Below, one piece after another: positions 55,863 through 64,000 of a stretch of DNA of 64,000 bases (its first letter is position 1; the number at the start of each line of letters is the position of its first letter). The DNA comes from Bacteroidales bacterium (GTDB lineage: Bacteria; Bacteroidota; Bacteroidia; Bacteroidales; P3). The stretch covers positions 1-64,000 of the forward strand of contig JAIKVZ010000025.1 of assembly GCA_024685285.1 (NCBI GenBank), given 5' to 3'. Position numbers and translations under genes: made by a program. Under the pieces are notes generated by a model. That model did no database searches and was not told where the DNA came from. It saw nothing but the letters and a program-made list of their open reading frames with translations.

Positions 55863-56963
55863 CTATACATTGAAACGGAAGTGCATTATATCACCGTCCT
55901 GCACCACATAGTCTTTGCCCTCGACGGCAATCTTGCCTGCTTCGCGGCATTTAGCCTCGCTGCCTAAAGTCACATAGTCATCGAACTTTATTACCTCGGC
56001 ACGAATAAATCCACGTTCAAAATCGCTGTGGATTATTCCGGCAGTTTGCGGAGCCTTCATGCCTTTTTTGAAGGTCCATGCACGACACTCTTTAGGACCG
56101 GCAGTGAGGAAGGTCTGTAGATTGAGTAGTTTATAAGCAGCCTTGATTAGGCGGTTTGCACCACTCTCTTTCAAGCCAAGGTCTTCGAGAAACATCTGCT
56201 TCTCTTCGTAGCTGTCAAGTTCGGCAATATCGGCCTCTACACCGGCTCCGATAACTAACACCTCTGCATCCTCGTCTTTAACGGCCTCGCGCACCGCGTC
56301 GACATATTTATTACCCGACACCACCGAAGCTTCGTCAACATTGCAAACATACAGTATCGGTTTAGCACTTAGCAGCATAAGGTCTTTGGCAGCCTCTATC
56401 TGAGACTCTTCAAGCTGGACCGTGCGGGCGCTGCGACCTGCAAGCAAGGCTTCACGATAGAGGTCCATTACCTCTACAGTCTTGCGAGCCTTGGGATCCT
56501 GACCGGCTTTGGCTTTTTTCACCTCTTTTTCATAGCGGTTCTCTATTGTTTCAAGGTCCTTGAACTGCAGCTCAAGGTCGATAGCCTGCTTGTCGCGCAC
56601 TGGGTCAACCGTGCCGTCGACGTGAGTGATGTTGTCGTTATCAAAACAACGCAGCACGTGAATTATTGCATCGGTAGTACGTATGTCGGCAAGGAACTTG
56701 TTGCCTAAACCCTCCCCTTTCGAGGCTCCTTTGACCAAACCTGCAATATCCACAATTTCAACCGTTGCAGGCACCACACTGGATGGATGTTCTATCTCGA
56801 CCAACTTGGCTAAACGCTCGTCTGGCACCGTAATCACACCCACATTGGGCTCGATGGTGCAGAAAGGGAAATTGGCCGCCTGGGCCTTTGCGTTACTCAG
56901 ACAGTTGAAAAGGGTCGACTTGCCAACGTTGGGCAGTCCCACTATTCCACATTGCAGTGACAT
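55863..56963 (-). CDS. ychF: Redox-regulated ATPase YchF
   Basis: A 366-residue universally conserved P-loop ATPase of the Obg branch. GIVGLPNVGKSTLFNCLSN is the P-loop, DIAGLVKGASKGEGLGNKF the G3 region and the C-terminal TGS domain ends in YVVQDGDIMHFRFNV. It binds ribosomes and influences stress responses. Its start codon shares one base with the stop of the upstream glycosyltransferase gene. Confidence 0.96.
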   Translation of the reverse strand: MSLQCGIVGLPNVGKSTLFNCLSNAKAQAANFPFCTIEPNVGVITVPDERLAKLVEIEHPSSVVPATVEIVDIAGLVKGASKGEGLGNKFLADIRTTDAIIHVLRCFDNDNITHVDGTVDPVRDKQAIDLELQFKDLETIENRYEKEVKKAKAGQDPKARKTVEVMDLYREALLAGRSARTVQLEESQIEAAKDLMLLSAKPILYVCNVDEASVVSGNKYVDAVREAVKDEDAEVLVIGAGVEADIAELDSYEEKQMFLEDLGLKESGANRLIKAAYKLLNLQTFLTAGPKECRAWTFKKGMKAPQTAGIIHSDFERGFIRAEVIKFDDYVTLGSEAKCREAGKIAVEGKDYVVQDGDIMHFRFNV

Positions 56964-57898
56964 TACGCTATTTCTTTTTCAATTAGATACTGGTTACGGG
57001 TTGTGCTGTTGCGGCACACCAACTCGCCAATGAAGCCGGCCATGAAGAGTATGGTGCCAAGCACAATGAAAAGCATGGATATGTAAAACCATACACTGTT
57101 GGTGAGCGATATGTGGCCGCCGAGCCTCAACACACACACCACAACAAAGGCCACAAAGCCCAGCATAAACGCCACGCTGCCTATCAAGCCGAAGAAGTGC
57201 ATTGGCTGCTTACCAAACTTCGACATAAACATAATGGACATGAGATCGAGGTAGCCGTTGACAAAACGGTTCATGCCAAACTTGGTCACACCAAACTCAC
57301 GTTTGCGGTGCTGAACAACCTTCTCGCCAATGCGGCCAAAGCCGGCCCACTTGGCAATAACAGGTATATAGCGGTGCATCTCGCCGTAAACCTCTATGCT
57401 TTTCACCACATCGCGACGGTAGGCTTTGAGGCCGCAGTTGAAGTCGTGCAGCTTTATGCCGCTCATCTTGCGGGTGGTCCAGTTAAAGAACTTCGAGGGA
57501 ATATTTTTGGCCAGTTTCGAGTCGTAGCGCACCTTCTTCCATCCGCTCACCATGTCGTAGCCATCTTCCTTCACCATACGGTAGAGTTCAGGCACCTCGT
57601 CGGGGCTGTCCTGCAAGTCGGCGTCCATCGTTATCACCACATCGCCCACGGCCTTGCCAAAGCCCACATTGAGGGCGGCCGACTTGCCGTAGTTGCGACG
57701 GAACTTGATGCCTTTGTAACGGGGGTTGGCGGCGCAAAGTCCCTCAATAACAGACCACGAGCGGTCGCGGCTGCCGTCGTCGACCATAACAACCTCGTAG
57801 TCGAAGCCGTGCTCATTCATCACACGGTCTATCCATTCTGCCAGATGAGGCAGAGACTCGTCTTCGTTGAATAGCGGTACTACAATTGAAATGTCCAT
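56963..57898 (-). CDS. Family 2 glycosyltransferase (polyprenyl-phosphate sugar transferase type)
   Basis: A 311-residue membrane protein with a GT-A domain: DISIVVPLFNEDESLPHL, MVDDGSRDRSWSVIEGL, and ITMDADLQDSPDEVPELY with the DxD-like site. Two C-terminal transmembrane helices (GSVAFMLGFVAFVVVCVLRL; FYISMLFIVLGTILFMAGFI) fit GtrB/ArnC-like enzymes that load a sugar on polyprenyl phosphate. The sugar is not known. It follows DUF4199 by 31 bases. Confidence 0.92.
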   Translation of the reverse strand: MDISIVVPLFNEDESLPHLAEWIDRVMNEHGFDYEVVMVDDGSRDRSWSVIEGLCAANPRYKGIKFRRNYGKSAALNVGFGKAVGDVVITMDADLQDSPDEVPELYRMVKEDGYDMVSGWKKVRYDSKLAKNIPSKFFNWTTRKMSGIKLHDFNCGLKAYRRDVVKSIEVYGEMHRYIPVIAKWAGFGRIGEKVVQHRKREFGVTKFGMNRFVNGYLDLMSIMFMSKFGKQPMHFFGLIGSVAFMLGFVAFVVVCVLRLGGHISLTNSVWFYISMLFIVLGTILFMAGFIGELVCRNSTTRNQYLIEKEIA

Positions 57899-57929
57899 AT
57901 CTTTGTTATTGTTTTGATTATCTAATAAT

Positions 57930-58484
57930 TTATTTGGTTTTTGACCTTACTTTCCCCTTCTCGGTGCGAAACAGTACGGCGCCAAAGAACGCTATCAAGC
58001 CGCCCATCACCGCCGAGCGGAAAAAGCCTATGAAACCCCAGTCGAAAGCCGAGTAGTGGCGCACCTTGTCAATGGCCGCTGCGGCCTCGGCGCCACCCTC
58101 GTCGGGCGTGGGCATGGCGGCAATGCGGGTCTCGGCAAAAATATCGGCCTGCTCGGGATACAGAACTCCGCACCACAGCCACAAGAACAAGCCGTAGATT
58201 ACCGATGCCGTCAACACCAAACCCAGCCCAAAGAGCATCAGCTCCTTGAAAGTAACCTTTTGGTCTGGCAGCGAGTTTCGGTAGATCATCATAAAAAGCC
58301 CCGTGGCAATGAGCAACACTGCGTCTGTGCCATACGACTCCGGGGTCCCCACCTGTGCGCCGAGCAGCCGGCTCACCAGCACATAGCCCACCAGAAACAG
58401 CGACGTGAGCGCACCACTGCGCAGATAGGCCACACGATATGGGCCGTATATCGTTGATTCGTATCTTTTTATAATTCTACCCAT
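57930..58484 (-). CDS. DUF4199 membrane protein
   Basis: A 184-residue protein with four hydrophobic helices (SLFLVGYVLVSRLLG, AVLLIATGLFMMIY, LVLTASVIYGLFLWLWCGVL, AVMGGLIAFFGAVLF), matching DUF4199 proteins, which often precede polyprenyl-phosphate glycosyltransferases in Bacteroidota. The function is not known; a helper role for the next gene is likely. The -7 box at 58,502-58,509 gives it and the genes below a promoter. Confidence 0.85.
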   Translation of the reverse strand: MGRIIKRYESTIYGPYRVAYLRSGALTSLFLVGYVLVSRLLGAQVGTPESYGTDAVLLIATGLFMMIYRNSLPDQKVTFKELMLFGLGLVLTASVIYGLFLWLWCGVLYPEQADIFAETRIAAMPTPDEGGAEAAAAIDKVRHYSAFDWGFIGFFRSAVMGGLIAFFGAVLFRTEKGKVRSKTK

Positions 58485-58501
58485 AATAATATAACAAACT
58501 G

Positions 58502-58509
58502 CAAAGATA
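58502..58509 (-). promoter_or_regulatory. -7 box of the DUF4199-glycosyltransferase-ychF operon
   Basis: The minus strand reads TATCTTTG 17 bases before the DUF4199 ATG. An ATTG near the -33 position is one base off and 22 bases away. Confidence 0.5.
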
Positions 58510-58581
58510 TGAAAAAAAAATCAATTGACAGCAATTTAAATATAGAATATATAAAAATAAGCCTGGAAACATTGCAGTGGC

Positions 58582-58660
58582 AGTGCAACGATACTGTCTA
58601 ACCGCTACGATTCCCGACTCTGTTTCGTTGCAGTTTTTTGCACAAAAAAGTGCAACGATA
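58582..58660. promoter_or_regulatory. Repeated TGCAACG-type sites upstream of the RNA promoter
   Basis: AGTGCAACGATA occurs twice (58,582-58,593 and 58,649-58,660). The inverse CGTTGCA is at 58,626-58,632, and TTGCAC/GTGCAA forms an inverted repeat at 58,638-58,655. The last copy ends 4 bases before the -33 box. The cluster looks like binding sites of one regulator. Confidence 0.45.
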
Positions 58661-58664
58661 TTTT

Positions 58665-58696
58665 TTTGGCCGGTCCAGAAAAAATGCGTAACTTTG
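58665..58696 (+). promoter_or_regulatory. Strong rightward promoter without a downstream gene on its strand
   Basis: TTTG at 58,665-58,668, a 20-base spacer, and TAACTTTG at 58,689-58,696 match the Bacteroidota consensus. No convincing protein gene follows on the plus strand; the flanking genes are both on the minus strand. The transcript would be the structured RNA below. Confidence 0.7.
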
Positions 58697-58699
58697 CAA

Positions 58700-58925
58700 C
58701 AGTCTTTCCCGTGAATGCGGGAGGATTAGTCGCCCGGCAATCAAGCCGGATCACCCGCGCACTTTGGAAGAAAACGGGTCAGAAGTCGGGTTATAGGTCT
58801 GCCACAGGATGGCACACCGAGTTGTCCCCGATAGCGACGAAAACTGTGCAGCGCGCAAGCCCTGCATCAAACCAAGGGGGCGGCTCGCTCTCGCTCGCCG
58901 CCCCAAGATTAAGTTTTAATCAGAA
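58700..58925 (+). ncRNA. Candidate structured non-coding RNA (about 225 nt)
   Basis: From the predicted start, stems can be drawn one after another: TCCCG/CGGGA (58,707-58,722), CCGGC/GCCGG (58,734-58,749), ACCCG/CGGGT, TCGGG/CCCGA enclosing TGCCA/TGGCA, TGCAG/CTGCA, and a final GGGGCGGC/GCCGCCCC (58,877-58,904) that could end transcription. I recognise no tRNA, tmRNA, SRP, RNase P or common riboswitch signature. A 112-residue reading frame (58,666-59,004) runs across it but has no protein-like features. It remains a candidate; 6S-like or a lineage-specific RNA are options. Confidence 0.5.
58877..58904 (+). terminator. GC-rich hairpin at the end of the RNA candidate
   Basis: GGGGCGGC and GCCGCCCC, perfect over 8 bp with a 12-base loop. 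Only a weak T-rich stretch follows. It lies between the RNA candidate and the convergent T9SS cargo gene. Confidence 0.55.
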
Positions 58926-58945
58926 TTTTCAGAATACCCCGAAAC

Positions 58946-59971
58946 CTACCTCACCACCGTCACTTTGCGGCGGGCTGTGCCAGCGGCGGTCTGGACGGTT
59001 ATAAGATAGGTGCCCTGCGGCAGGGCCGAAAGGTCGAGGTCGGCGTGGCGCGCGTCGGGCTGCAAGGCCGTCAGCGTGCGGCCGCCAATGTCACTCAAGA
59101 CCAGGCTGCGCATGGGCTCGCTGCAGTCCACGGCAGCGCGGTCTGTAGCCGGGTTCGGCGCCACGGTGAGCTGCACCTCCCGCCCCGCATACACGGCACG
59201 CCCCGTCCCGCCGCCGCTCGTGTCGGCCTCGTAAGGCACTAGTATCGGAAACTGCAAGGGTGAACTTCCTATAAGGTGGAAAAAAATTGGACACGTGTCA
59301 GGTAAGTCTGTGGAAGTACCTCCATGAAGAACTTTATCTTCATCTAGATAAATATTCTGATAATATAATTCGTAATCTTCACGATTGACATGGCGATAAT
59401 CGGGATGCCATCCGCGGACAAAGAAATCTTTTGTTATGACGATTGGCTCTTCAAAATAGTATTCATACAAATCCAAAGTGTCGTACACGGTGTCGCATTC
59501 CCCGATATACTTGTCAATCGATGCGTCATAGCACACTAAATTGCACATATTGTCGCTGACAGCTCTTTCCGTTAGGAATCTTCTCACCGTGGCCCAAGAA
59601 ATGAATTTCTTGCGTTGAGGCTTTGCCGAGTCGTATTCGGCCACGCCTTTCAACACATACACGCTGTCATAGGTATAATAGCCATCAGAAAAACCTGCCA
59701 AACTCTCGTCAATTTCCCACAAGCGCATCTCTGGAAGGGGATTAGGATAAGCGCACGCCGCCACTCCATAAATTCTCAATGTGTCTTCAGGTACACTCCA
59801 GAAATGTAGATTAACACCCTGACCAACGGTAACCGTAGTTGTATCTCCGACCACTTCAAAATATCTACACTTATGGAATAGATAACAGGAATCTCCTATT
59901 CGCACCGTGTCCTGTGCATTGACAGTCACACAGGCTGCAACCATCAGAATGAAAAGTATTTTATTTTTCAT
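58946..59971 (-). CDS. T9SS cargo protein with type A sorting domain
   Basis: A 341-residue secreted protein. Signal peptide MKNKILFILMVAACVTVNAQ; a middle region of unknown fold (LYEYYFEEP shared with the split gene at 11.7-12.8 kb); and a C-terminal T9SS type A domain from about 268 (TVAPNPATDRAAV, LVLSDIGGRTLT, GTYLITV, ARRKVTVVR). It should cross the outer membrane through T9SS and be held at the surface or released. Its role is unknown. It follows the secreted protein gene upstream by 8 bases. Confidence 0.85.
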   Translation of the reverse strand: MKNKILFILMVAACVTVNAQDTVRIGDSCYLFHKCRYFEVVGDTTTVTVGQGVNLHFWSVPEDTLRIYGVAACAYPNPLPEMRLWEIDESLAGFSDGYYTYDSVYVLKGVAEYDSAKPQRKKFISWATVRRFLTERAVSDNMCNLVCYDASIDKYIGECDTVYDTLDLYEYYFEEPIVITKDFFVRGWHPDYRHVNREDYELYYQNIYLDEDKVLHGGTSTDLPDTCPIFFHLIGSSPLQFPILVPYEADTSGGGTGRAVYAGREVQLTVAPNPATDRAAVDCSEPMRSLVLSDIGGRTLTALQPDARHADLDLSALPQGTYLITVQTAAGTARRKVTVVR

Positions 59972-59979
59972 AACCCTGC

Positions 59980-61314
59980 TTATAATAATTTATGACAATG
60001 ATGTTTAATTGTGCAGCCACGTCTGCTTAATGAGATGTGAGGCGCGGCACTGCAAGGATTCGACGGATAGCTGGTTCTCGTCAGATAGACTTTCTCAGAT
60101 TCCTCGATAGAGATCTGGCTCGGCCTTATACAACCCAAAAAAGGTGGCATCACTGTCTCGTTGCGCAACAGCCATCCCTCTGGCGAAGCTGCAATGAAAT
60201 ATCTTGTTCCGAGCGTCGACACATTGTAATAATCAATGCCGTCGTTGTCGTACATCACTTCTGTTGGAGACAATACACCCGGTTTTACACACACAAAGGC
60301 CGGAGTGCTGATAAACAGCGATAGGGCATCTCTCTCAACCAGCATTACAACAGCGTTGTCGGCAGGAATATATGTCAGCGTCGGCGCCTGAATTTTTAGT
60401 CTAACCGGCACCCTGTACTCATCAATGCTGCTTACCAGCGACGCAAGGTCGAAGTACTTTAGCATAGCAAAATGTGATGTGCCTGTCTGCGTGTAATATG
60501 CTATTGCTATTTTATCCGCGCCAGCCGAAGTGCAGGTCACCCCATTCCCAATAATATATTCTGAAGAACTAATAGGACGCATGTCGAGGTTAAAACTTCC
60601 GGCTCCTTTTGTGTATTTGGCAATGAAATGAAAACCATGTTGGTCATAGAACTCGCCCGCGACTGCAACGTAGTTCGCAGTCTGTGTAAGGCCTGTTATT
60701 CTATAGTCTGTTGGCAACTTCACTTTGTTGCAGGTGTACGACAACATTGCCGGCCCCGTAAAATCGACATTGATCACACTGTAGGTGCCCCAGAAAGTCC
60801 CGTCGGGGTAGTCAACGCCCACAATCGCCAATTCGATGTTGGTGGTTCCGGGAACATAATATGCGGAAATTTTGTCTGCCCTCTTCACTCCGCAATCAAG
60901 AAGATAAATGACCAGATTACTGTCGAAACTGTCGTGTGCAGCCGTCAACGGGACACGGCCGAACATAGCCTTGTCTCCCGAGGCTGTATGAACCGCCCCG
61001 CATACAAAAACGTTTTTACCGAGCACGCATACATCCATAAGGTAGACACTGTCCGGGCAATCGATCCTTGTGTTGGTAAGAGGTAATGTCGTCGAGGTGA
61101 GATCCACCTTTGTGCCCAATGGCATGACGACCAATGCGTAGGGGCTGCCGCCGCTGCCACTGGCCAAGGCCACGGCGTTGGAGTCGTCGACGGCTTTTAT
61201 CACTTTCTGCGGGCCTGGCACCATTGACTGCACCTCCATTATGGCAGAGTTTGGCTGTGCACTTGCACACACCGCTAACGCAACGGCGATGAGGAAAAGT
61301 ACTGTTTTTTTCAA
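59980..61314 (-). CDS. Secreted protein of unknown function, TTG start
   Basis: A 444-residue protein. No ATG lies before the signal peptide; TTG at 61,314 starts KKTVLFLIAVALAVCASAQ, a standard signal. A longer TTG start at 61,344 would overlap the -7 box and is rejected. The mature part has repeated short beta segments (KVDLTSTTLPL, NVFVCGAVHTASG, YVAVAGEFYDQHG) suggestive of a propeller-like fold. There is no T9SS sorting domain, though the C-terminus is Cys- and His-rich (NPCSAAPHISLSRRGC). It is upstream of and probably co-transcribed with the T9SS cargo gene. Confidence 0.7.
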   Translation of the reverse strand: MKKTVLFLIAVALAVCASAQPNSAIMEVQSMVPGPQKVIKAVDDSNAVALASGSGGSPYALVVMPLGTKVDLTSTTLPLTNTRIDCPDSVYLMDVCVLGKNVFVCGAVHTASGDKAMFGRVPLTAAHDSFDSNLVIYLLDCGVKRADKISAYYVPGTTNIELAIVGVDYPDGTFWGTYSVINVDFTGPAMLSYTCNKVKLPTDYRITGLTQTANYVAVAGEFYDQHGFHFIAKYTKGAGSFNLDMRPISSSEYIIGNGVTCTSAGADKIAIAYYTQTGTSHFAMLKYFDLASLVSSIDEYRVPVRLKIQAPTLTYIPADNAVVMLVERDALSLFISTPAFVCVKPGVLSPTEVMYDNDGIDYYNVSTLGTRYFIAASPEGWLLRNETVMPPFLGCIRPSQISIEESEKVYLTRTSYPSNPCSAAPHISLSRRGCTIKHHCHKLL

Positions 61315-61341
61315 AAATTGATATATTTTGGTTTGATGCTG

Positions 61342-61373
61342 CAAAGATACGAACTTTTTACGAAACGGCCAAA
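61342..61373 (-). promoter_or_regulatory. Promoter of the secreted-protein and T9SS cargo pair
   Basis: On the minus strand, TTTG (61,370-61,373), a 20-base spacer, then TATCTTTG (61,342-61,349). It puts the transcript start near 61,336 and so supports TTG at 61,314 as start codon. Confidence 0.75.
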
Positions 61374-61459
61374 ATATTTTTGCATCAACAAAGCCAATGC
61401 GTTGATTTCCAATTAGTTAATATACATAGCATAACACAATGAATATCAGCCCGTTAGAT

Positions 61460-61501
61460 GGGTTAGGTTCGGGTTAAGGTCGGGTCAACATCGGGTAGGG
61501 G
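61460..61501 (-). repeat. Dispersed 11-bp-period repeat core, copy 7
   Basis: The plus strand reads GGGTTAGGTTCGGGTTAAGG, then TCGGGTCAACATCGGGTAGG, almost the same as copy 6. It is downstream of polA. An inverted repeat (GTCTATAG / CTATAGAC, 61,501-61,528) follows it on the polA side. Confidence 0.87.
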
Positions 61502-61528
61502 TCTATAGTATCTATAAAATCTATAGAC
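61501..61528. terminator. Inverted repeat downstream of polA
   Basis: GTCTATAG (61,501-61,508) and CTATAGAC (61,521-61,528) form a perfect 8-bp AT-rich stem between the polA end and the repeat core. It is a weak terminator candidate. Confidence 0.35.
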
Positions 61529-61584
61529 TTTATAAGTCCTGTGGTAGTCTTTAGCCTGATTTTCAGCCTATTGTATGCACGTTG

Positions 61585-64000
61585 TTAATGGGCGGACAGC
61601 CAGTCTGTGCCCACGTCCATGCCAACCTCTATCTCGACACCTTCGAGCGGCAGGGCGTTTTTCATCTCCGCTTCCACAATCTGGCACACGCGCTCGCGCT
61701 CCGGCTTGTAGAGGTCGAACACCAGCTCGTCGTGCACCTGCAGTATCATCTTTGTTTGCAGCCCTTCGTCCTTGAAACGCCTGTGTATGCGCACCATGGC
61801 GATTTTAATCATGTCGGCCGAGGAGCCCTGAATGGGCATATTGACGGCGTTGCGCTCGGCAAAAGCGCGTGCGGCGGCATTGCGGCTGTTGATGTCGGTC
61901 AGGTATCGGCGGCGGCCCAGCATGGTCTGAGCGTAGCCGTGCTGGCGTGCAAACTCGACATTGCGGTCTATGTAGTTCTTGATGTCGGGGTACTGGTTGA
62001 AGTACTCATTGATGAGCTCGGCAGCCTGTTTACGCGGTATGCCGAGCTGTTCGCTGAGACCGAAGGAGCTTATGCCGTAGACTATGCCGAAGTTGACCGA
62101 CTTGGCGTTGCGGCGTTGCTCTTTGGAGACTTCGCCGATGTCCAGCCCATAGATTTTTGCGGCCGTGGCGGCGTGGATGTCGTAGTGCTGTGCAAAGGCC
62201 TCGGTCATGTGGCGGTCGTGCGAGAGGGCGGCGATGATGCGGAGCTCAATCTGCGAGTAGTCGGCTGCCAGCAGCAGGTGGTCGGCGTCGCGTGCCACGA
62301 AGGCGCGGCGTATCTCGCGACCGCGCTCAGTGCGGATGGGGATGTTCTGCAAGTTGGGTGACGACGACGACAGGCGGCCCGTGGCGGTGACGGTCTGGTT
62401 GTATATGGTGTGCAGACGGCCTGTGGCGGGGTTTATCAGCTTGGGGAAACTGTCGAGGTAGGTGCCTATGAGCTTGCTGAGCGAACGCCACTCGAGAATC
62501 TTGCCCACTACGGGATGGTTGTCGCGCAGTTTGAGCAGCACGTCCTCGGCGGTTGAATACTGCTTGGTGGCGGTTAGCGGGGGCTTGTCGGTCACTTTGA
62601 GGCGCTCGTAGAGCACCTCGCCCAGCTGGCGTGGCGATGCTATATTGAACTGCATTCCGGCTTCTGTATATATCTCGCGTTCAAGGGCATCGCGCTCCTC
62701 GGTGAGGGTAGCGGAATAGGCTCGCAGAGCATCGACATCGATACGCACGCCCTCGGTCTCCATATCTATCAGCACGTCGACCAACGGCAGCTCGATATCG
62801 GTGTAAAGATGACCGAGGTCGGCCTCGCGCAGAGCCGACGACAGCAGCGGGTAGAGTGCCCACATGGCGGCCACCAAGCCCATAGGATCCTCGGGAGCCG
62901 AGCCTGTGTAGGCACTGCAGATGAAGTCGAGGGTGTGGCGCGCCTCGGCATCAACAAGATAGTGGGCCAACTGCAAGTCGAAGACATCGCCGGCTAAGCT
63001 AATGTCGAGTTCGCGCAGTATGTATTTGAGGTTCTTGACATTGTGGCACAACTTGAGCGTTGTGGGGTTCTCCATCAACTGACGCAAGGCTGGCACGTCG
63101 ATATCGGACACCTGACAGGTGTAGGCCGAGTCGGCGTTGGCCGAGACAGCTATGGTAGGGCCGTCGACATATATTGCCACATCGCAGCCTTGCGGCAATG
63201 TGTCGAGTGGCTGCACCTCGCCAACGGCGGGGGCATTGATATCAATATCCGAGCCGCCGAACAGTGTTGGCTGCTGCGGCTCTTTCTTCTCTGGCACGGC
63301 GGTTTTTGTAGCACTGAAGAGGTCGGCACTGGCTGGCGCAGTGAGGGTTAGGTCGGTAAAGACCCTTCTCGACAGCTGCCTGAACTCCAAATAGTCAAAC
63401 AGCTCTTTGAGCTTGGCGTAGTCGGGCTGTGAAAGGACCATCGAAGCCTCGTCGAACTGCACGGGCACGGTGGTGCAGATGGTGGCCAACTGTTTCGAGA
63501 AGAGGGCGTCGGCGGCGCCGGCCTTGACCATATTGCGCAGCTTCTCGTTGCCTATCTCGTCGGCGTGTTCCACCATATTTTCTATTGAACCGAACTGACT
63601 GATGAGCTTCTTGGCGGTCTTCTCCCCCACCCCGCGTATACCCGGGATGTTGTCGATGGCATCGCCCCAGAGGCCCAACAGGTCTATAACCTGCGAGCAA
63701 CGCTGCACACCGAATTTTTCAAGCACCTCGGTCACCCCCAATATCTGGTCGGGCTTGCCCATGCGCCCGTGGTGGTAGATACGGGTGCGGTCGGTCACCA
63801 ACTGGCCGAAGTCCTTGTCGGGTGTCACCATCAGCACCTCGTCGAAACCGCGTTCCTCGGCCTGGCGTGCCAAAGTCCCTATTACGTCATCGGCTTCATA
63901 GCCGGCGCAAGTCACTATGGGAATACGGAACGCCTCGATAATCTGCTGCACATATGGCAAAGCCGTCTGTATCTCCTCGGGCATTGCATCGCGGTTGGCC
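61585..64000 (-). CDS. polA: DNA polymerase I, 5' end cut by the window
   Basis: At least 800 residues; the true start lies beyond 64,000, so roughly the first 130 residues are missing. The 5' nuclease part shows EADDVIGTLARQAE, VTPDKDFGQLV and GIRGVGEKTAKKLI. The polymerase part is complete: motif A LAADYSQIELR, motif B RRNAKSVNFGIVYG, motif C QVHDELVFD. The 3'-5' exonuclease region has lost its usual metal ligands: FDTET is replaced around IYVDGPTIAVS, and the NxKYD aspartate is replaced within HNVKNLKYIL. It is therefore probably a polymerase without proofreading. Confidence 0.95.
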   Translation of the reverse strand, partial: ANRDAMPEEIQTALPYVQQIIEAFRIPIVTCAGYEADDVIGTLARQAEERGFDEVLMVTPDKDFGQLVTDRTRIYHHGRMGKPDQILGVTEVLEKFGVQRCSQVIDLLGLWGDAIDNIPGIRGVGEKTAKKLISQFGSIENMVEHADEIGNEKLRNMVKAGAADALFSKQLATICTTVPVQFDEASMVLSQPDYAKLKELFDYLEFRQLSRRVFTDLTLTAPASADLFSATKTAVPEKKEPQQPTLFGGSDIDINAPAVGEVQPLDTLPQGCDVAIYVDGPTIAVSANADSAYTCQVSDIDVPALRQLMENPTTLKLCHNVKNLKYILRELDISLAGDVFDLQLAHYLVDAEARHTLDFICSAYTGSAPEDPMGLVAAMWALYPLLSSALREADLGHLYTDIELPLVDVLIDMETEGVRIDVDALRAYSATLTEERDALEREIYTEAGMQFNIASPRQLGEVLYERLKVTDKPPLTATKQYSTAEDVLLKLRDNHPVVGKILEWRSLSKLIGTYLDSFPKLINPATGRLHTIYNQTVTATGRLSSSSPNLQNIPIRTERGREIRRAFVARDADHLLLAADYSQIELRIIAALSHDRHMTEAFAQHYDIHAATAAKIYGLDIGEVSKEQRRNAKSVNFGIVYGISSFGLSEQLGIPRKQAAELINEYFNQYPDIKNYIDRNVEFARQHGYAQTMLGRRRYLTDINSRNAAARAFAERNAVNMPIQGSSADMIKIAMVRIHRRFKDEGLQTKMILQVHDELVFDLYKPERERVCQIVEAEMKNALPLEGVEIEVGMDVGTDWLSAH

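Noticed and set aside
58700-58925. Cobalamin riboswitch or RNase P RNA
   Set aside because: Some fragments look similar, but the ordered conserved motifs of either RNA are not present, and no regulated gene follows on that strand.
58666-59004. A 112-codon frame across the RNA candidate
   Set aside because: It begins at the -33 box of the promoter, shows no protein-like pattern and runs into the end of the convergent T9SS gene.

Overview
The window reads as a chromosomal segment of a Bacteroidales-type member of the Bacteroidota. Promoters follow the TTTG-N19..21-TAnnTTTG pattern of that phylum. There are type IX secretion (T9SS) cargo proteins, a PorW/SprE-like lipoprotein, many Sec lipoproteins and outer-membrane barrels, and gene neighbourhoods typical of the group. 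By eye, most of the window is moderately GC-rich; roughly the first 11 kb is clearly more AT-rich. The genus cannot be named from the sequence alone.

Positions 1 to about 11,090 are the right-hand part of an integrated element whose left end is outside the window. It carries a divergent promoter region, small DUF2693-type and unknown proteins, a small serine recombinase, and a tight co-directional cassette: (i) a 326-aa protein with N-terminal adenine-methyltransferase motifs, (ii) a 1328-aa protein joining a T5orf172/GIY-YIG-like domain, an SF2 helicase and the NPPY half of an adenine methyltransferase, (iii) a DUF5677/HEPN-like protein and (iv) an HTH plus methyltransferase-like protein with a DLPF motif. 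A large serine recombinase closes the element. It abuts an AlaX-like tRNA-editing gene, whose first codons look element-derived.

The rest is mostly housekeeping. 11.5-19.6 kb: a frame-broken T9SS cargo gene and a six-gene operon (pyrE, SUMF1-like, hpt, lipoprotein, AsmA-like, Fe-S aldo/keto reductase lipoprotein). 19.7-27.8 kb: NUDIX, dprA, atpDC, amidohydrolase, cstA, DUF486, cinA. 27.8-31.3 kb: ABC transporter with a GntR regulator, lipoprotein and barrel. 31.5-40.6 kb: rnr, M3 peptidase, coiled-coil lipoprotein, secA. 40.6-49 kb: TPR protein, barrel, folC, sufB, lipoprotein. 49.3-58.5 kb: argS, kinase-RapZ fusion, bactofilin, PorW-like, ychF, glycosyltransferase, DUF4199. 58.5-64 kb: a promoter-driven structured RNA candidate, a second T9SS cargo gene, a secreted protein of unknown function and polA, cut by the window edge.

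A dispersed repeat recurs at seven places: a G-rich core with an 11-bp period, usually beside an inverted repeat. Six copies lie just past gene ends and one is inside the folC reading frame. Two copies share a longer unit of about 140 bp that includes the last codons of a T9SS cargo gene. The repeat family, the split methyltransferase/helicase cassette and the RNA candidate are the most interesting items.
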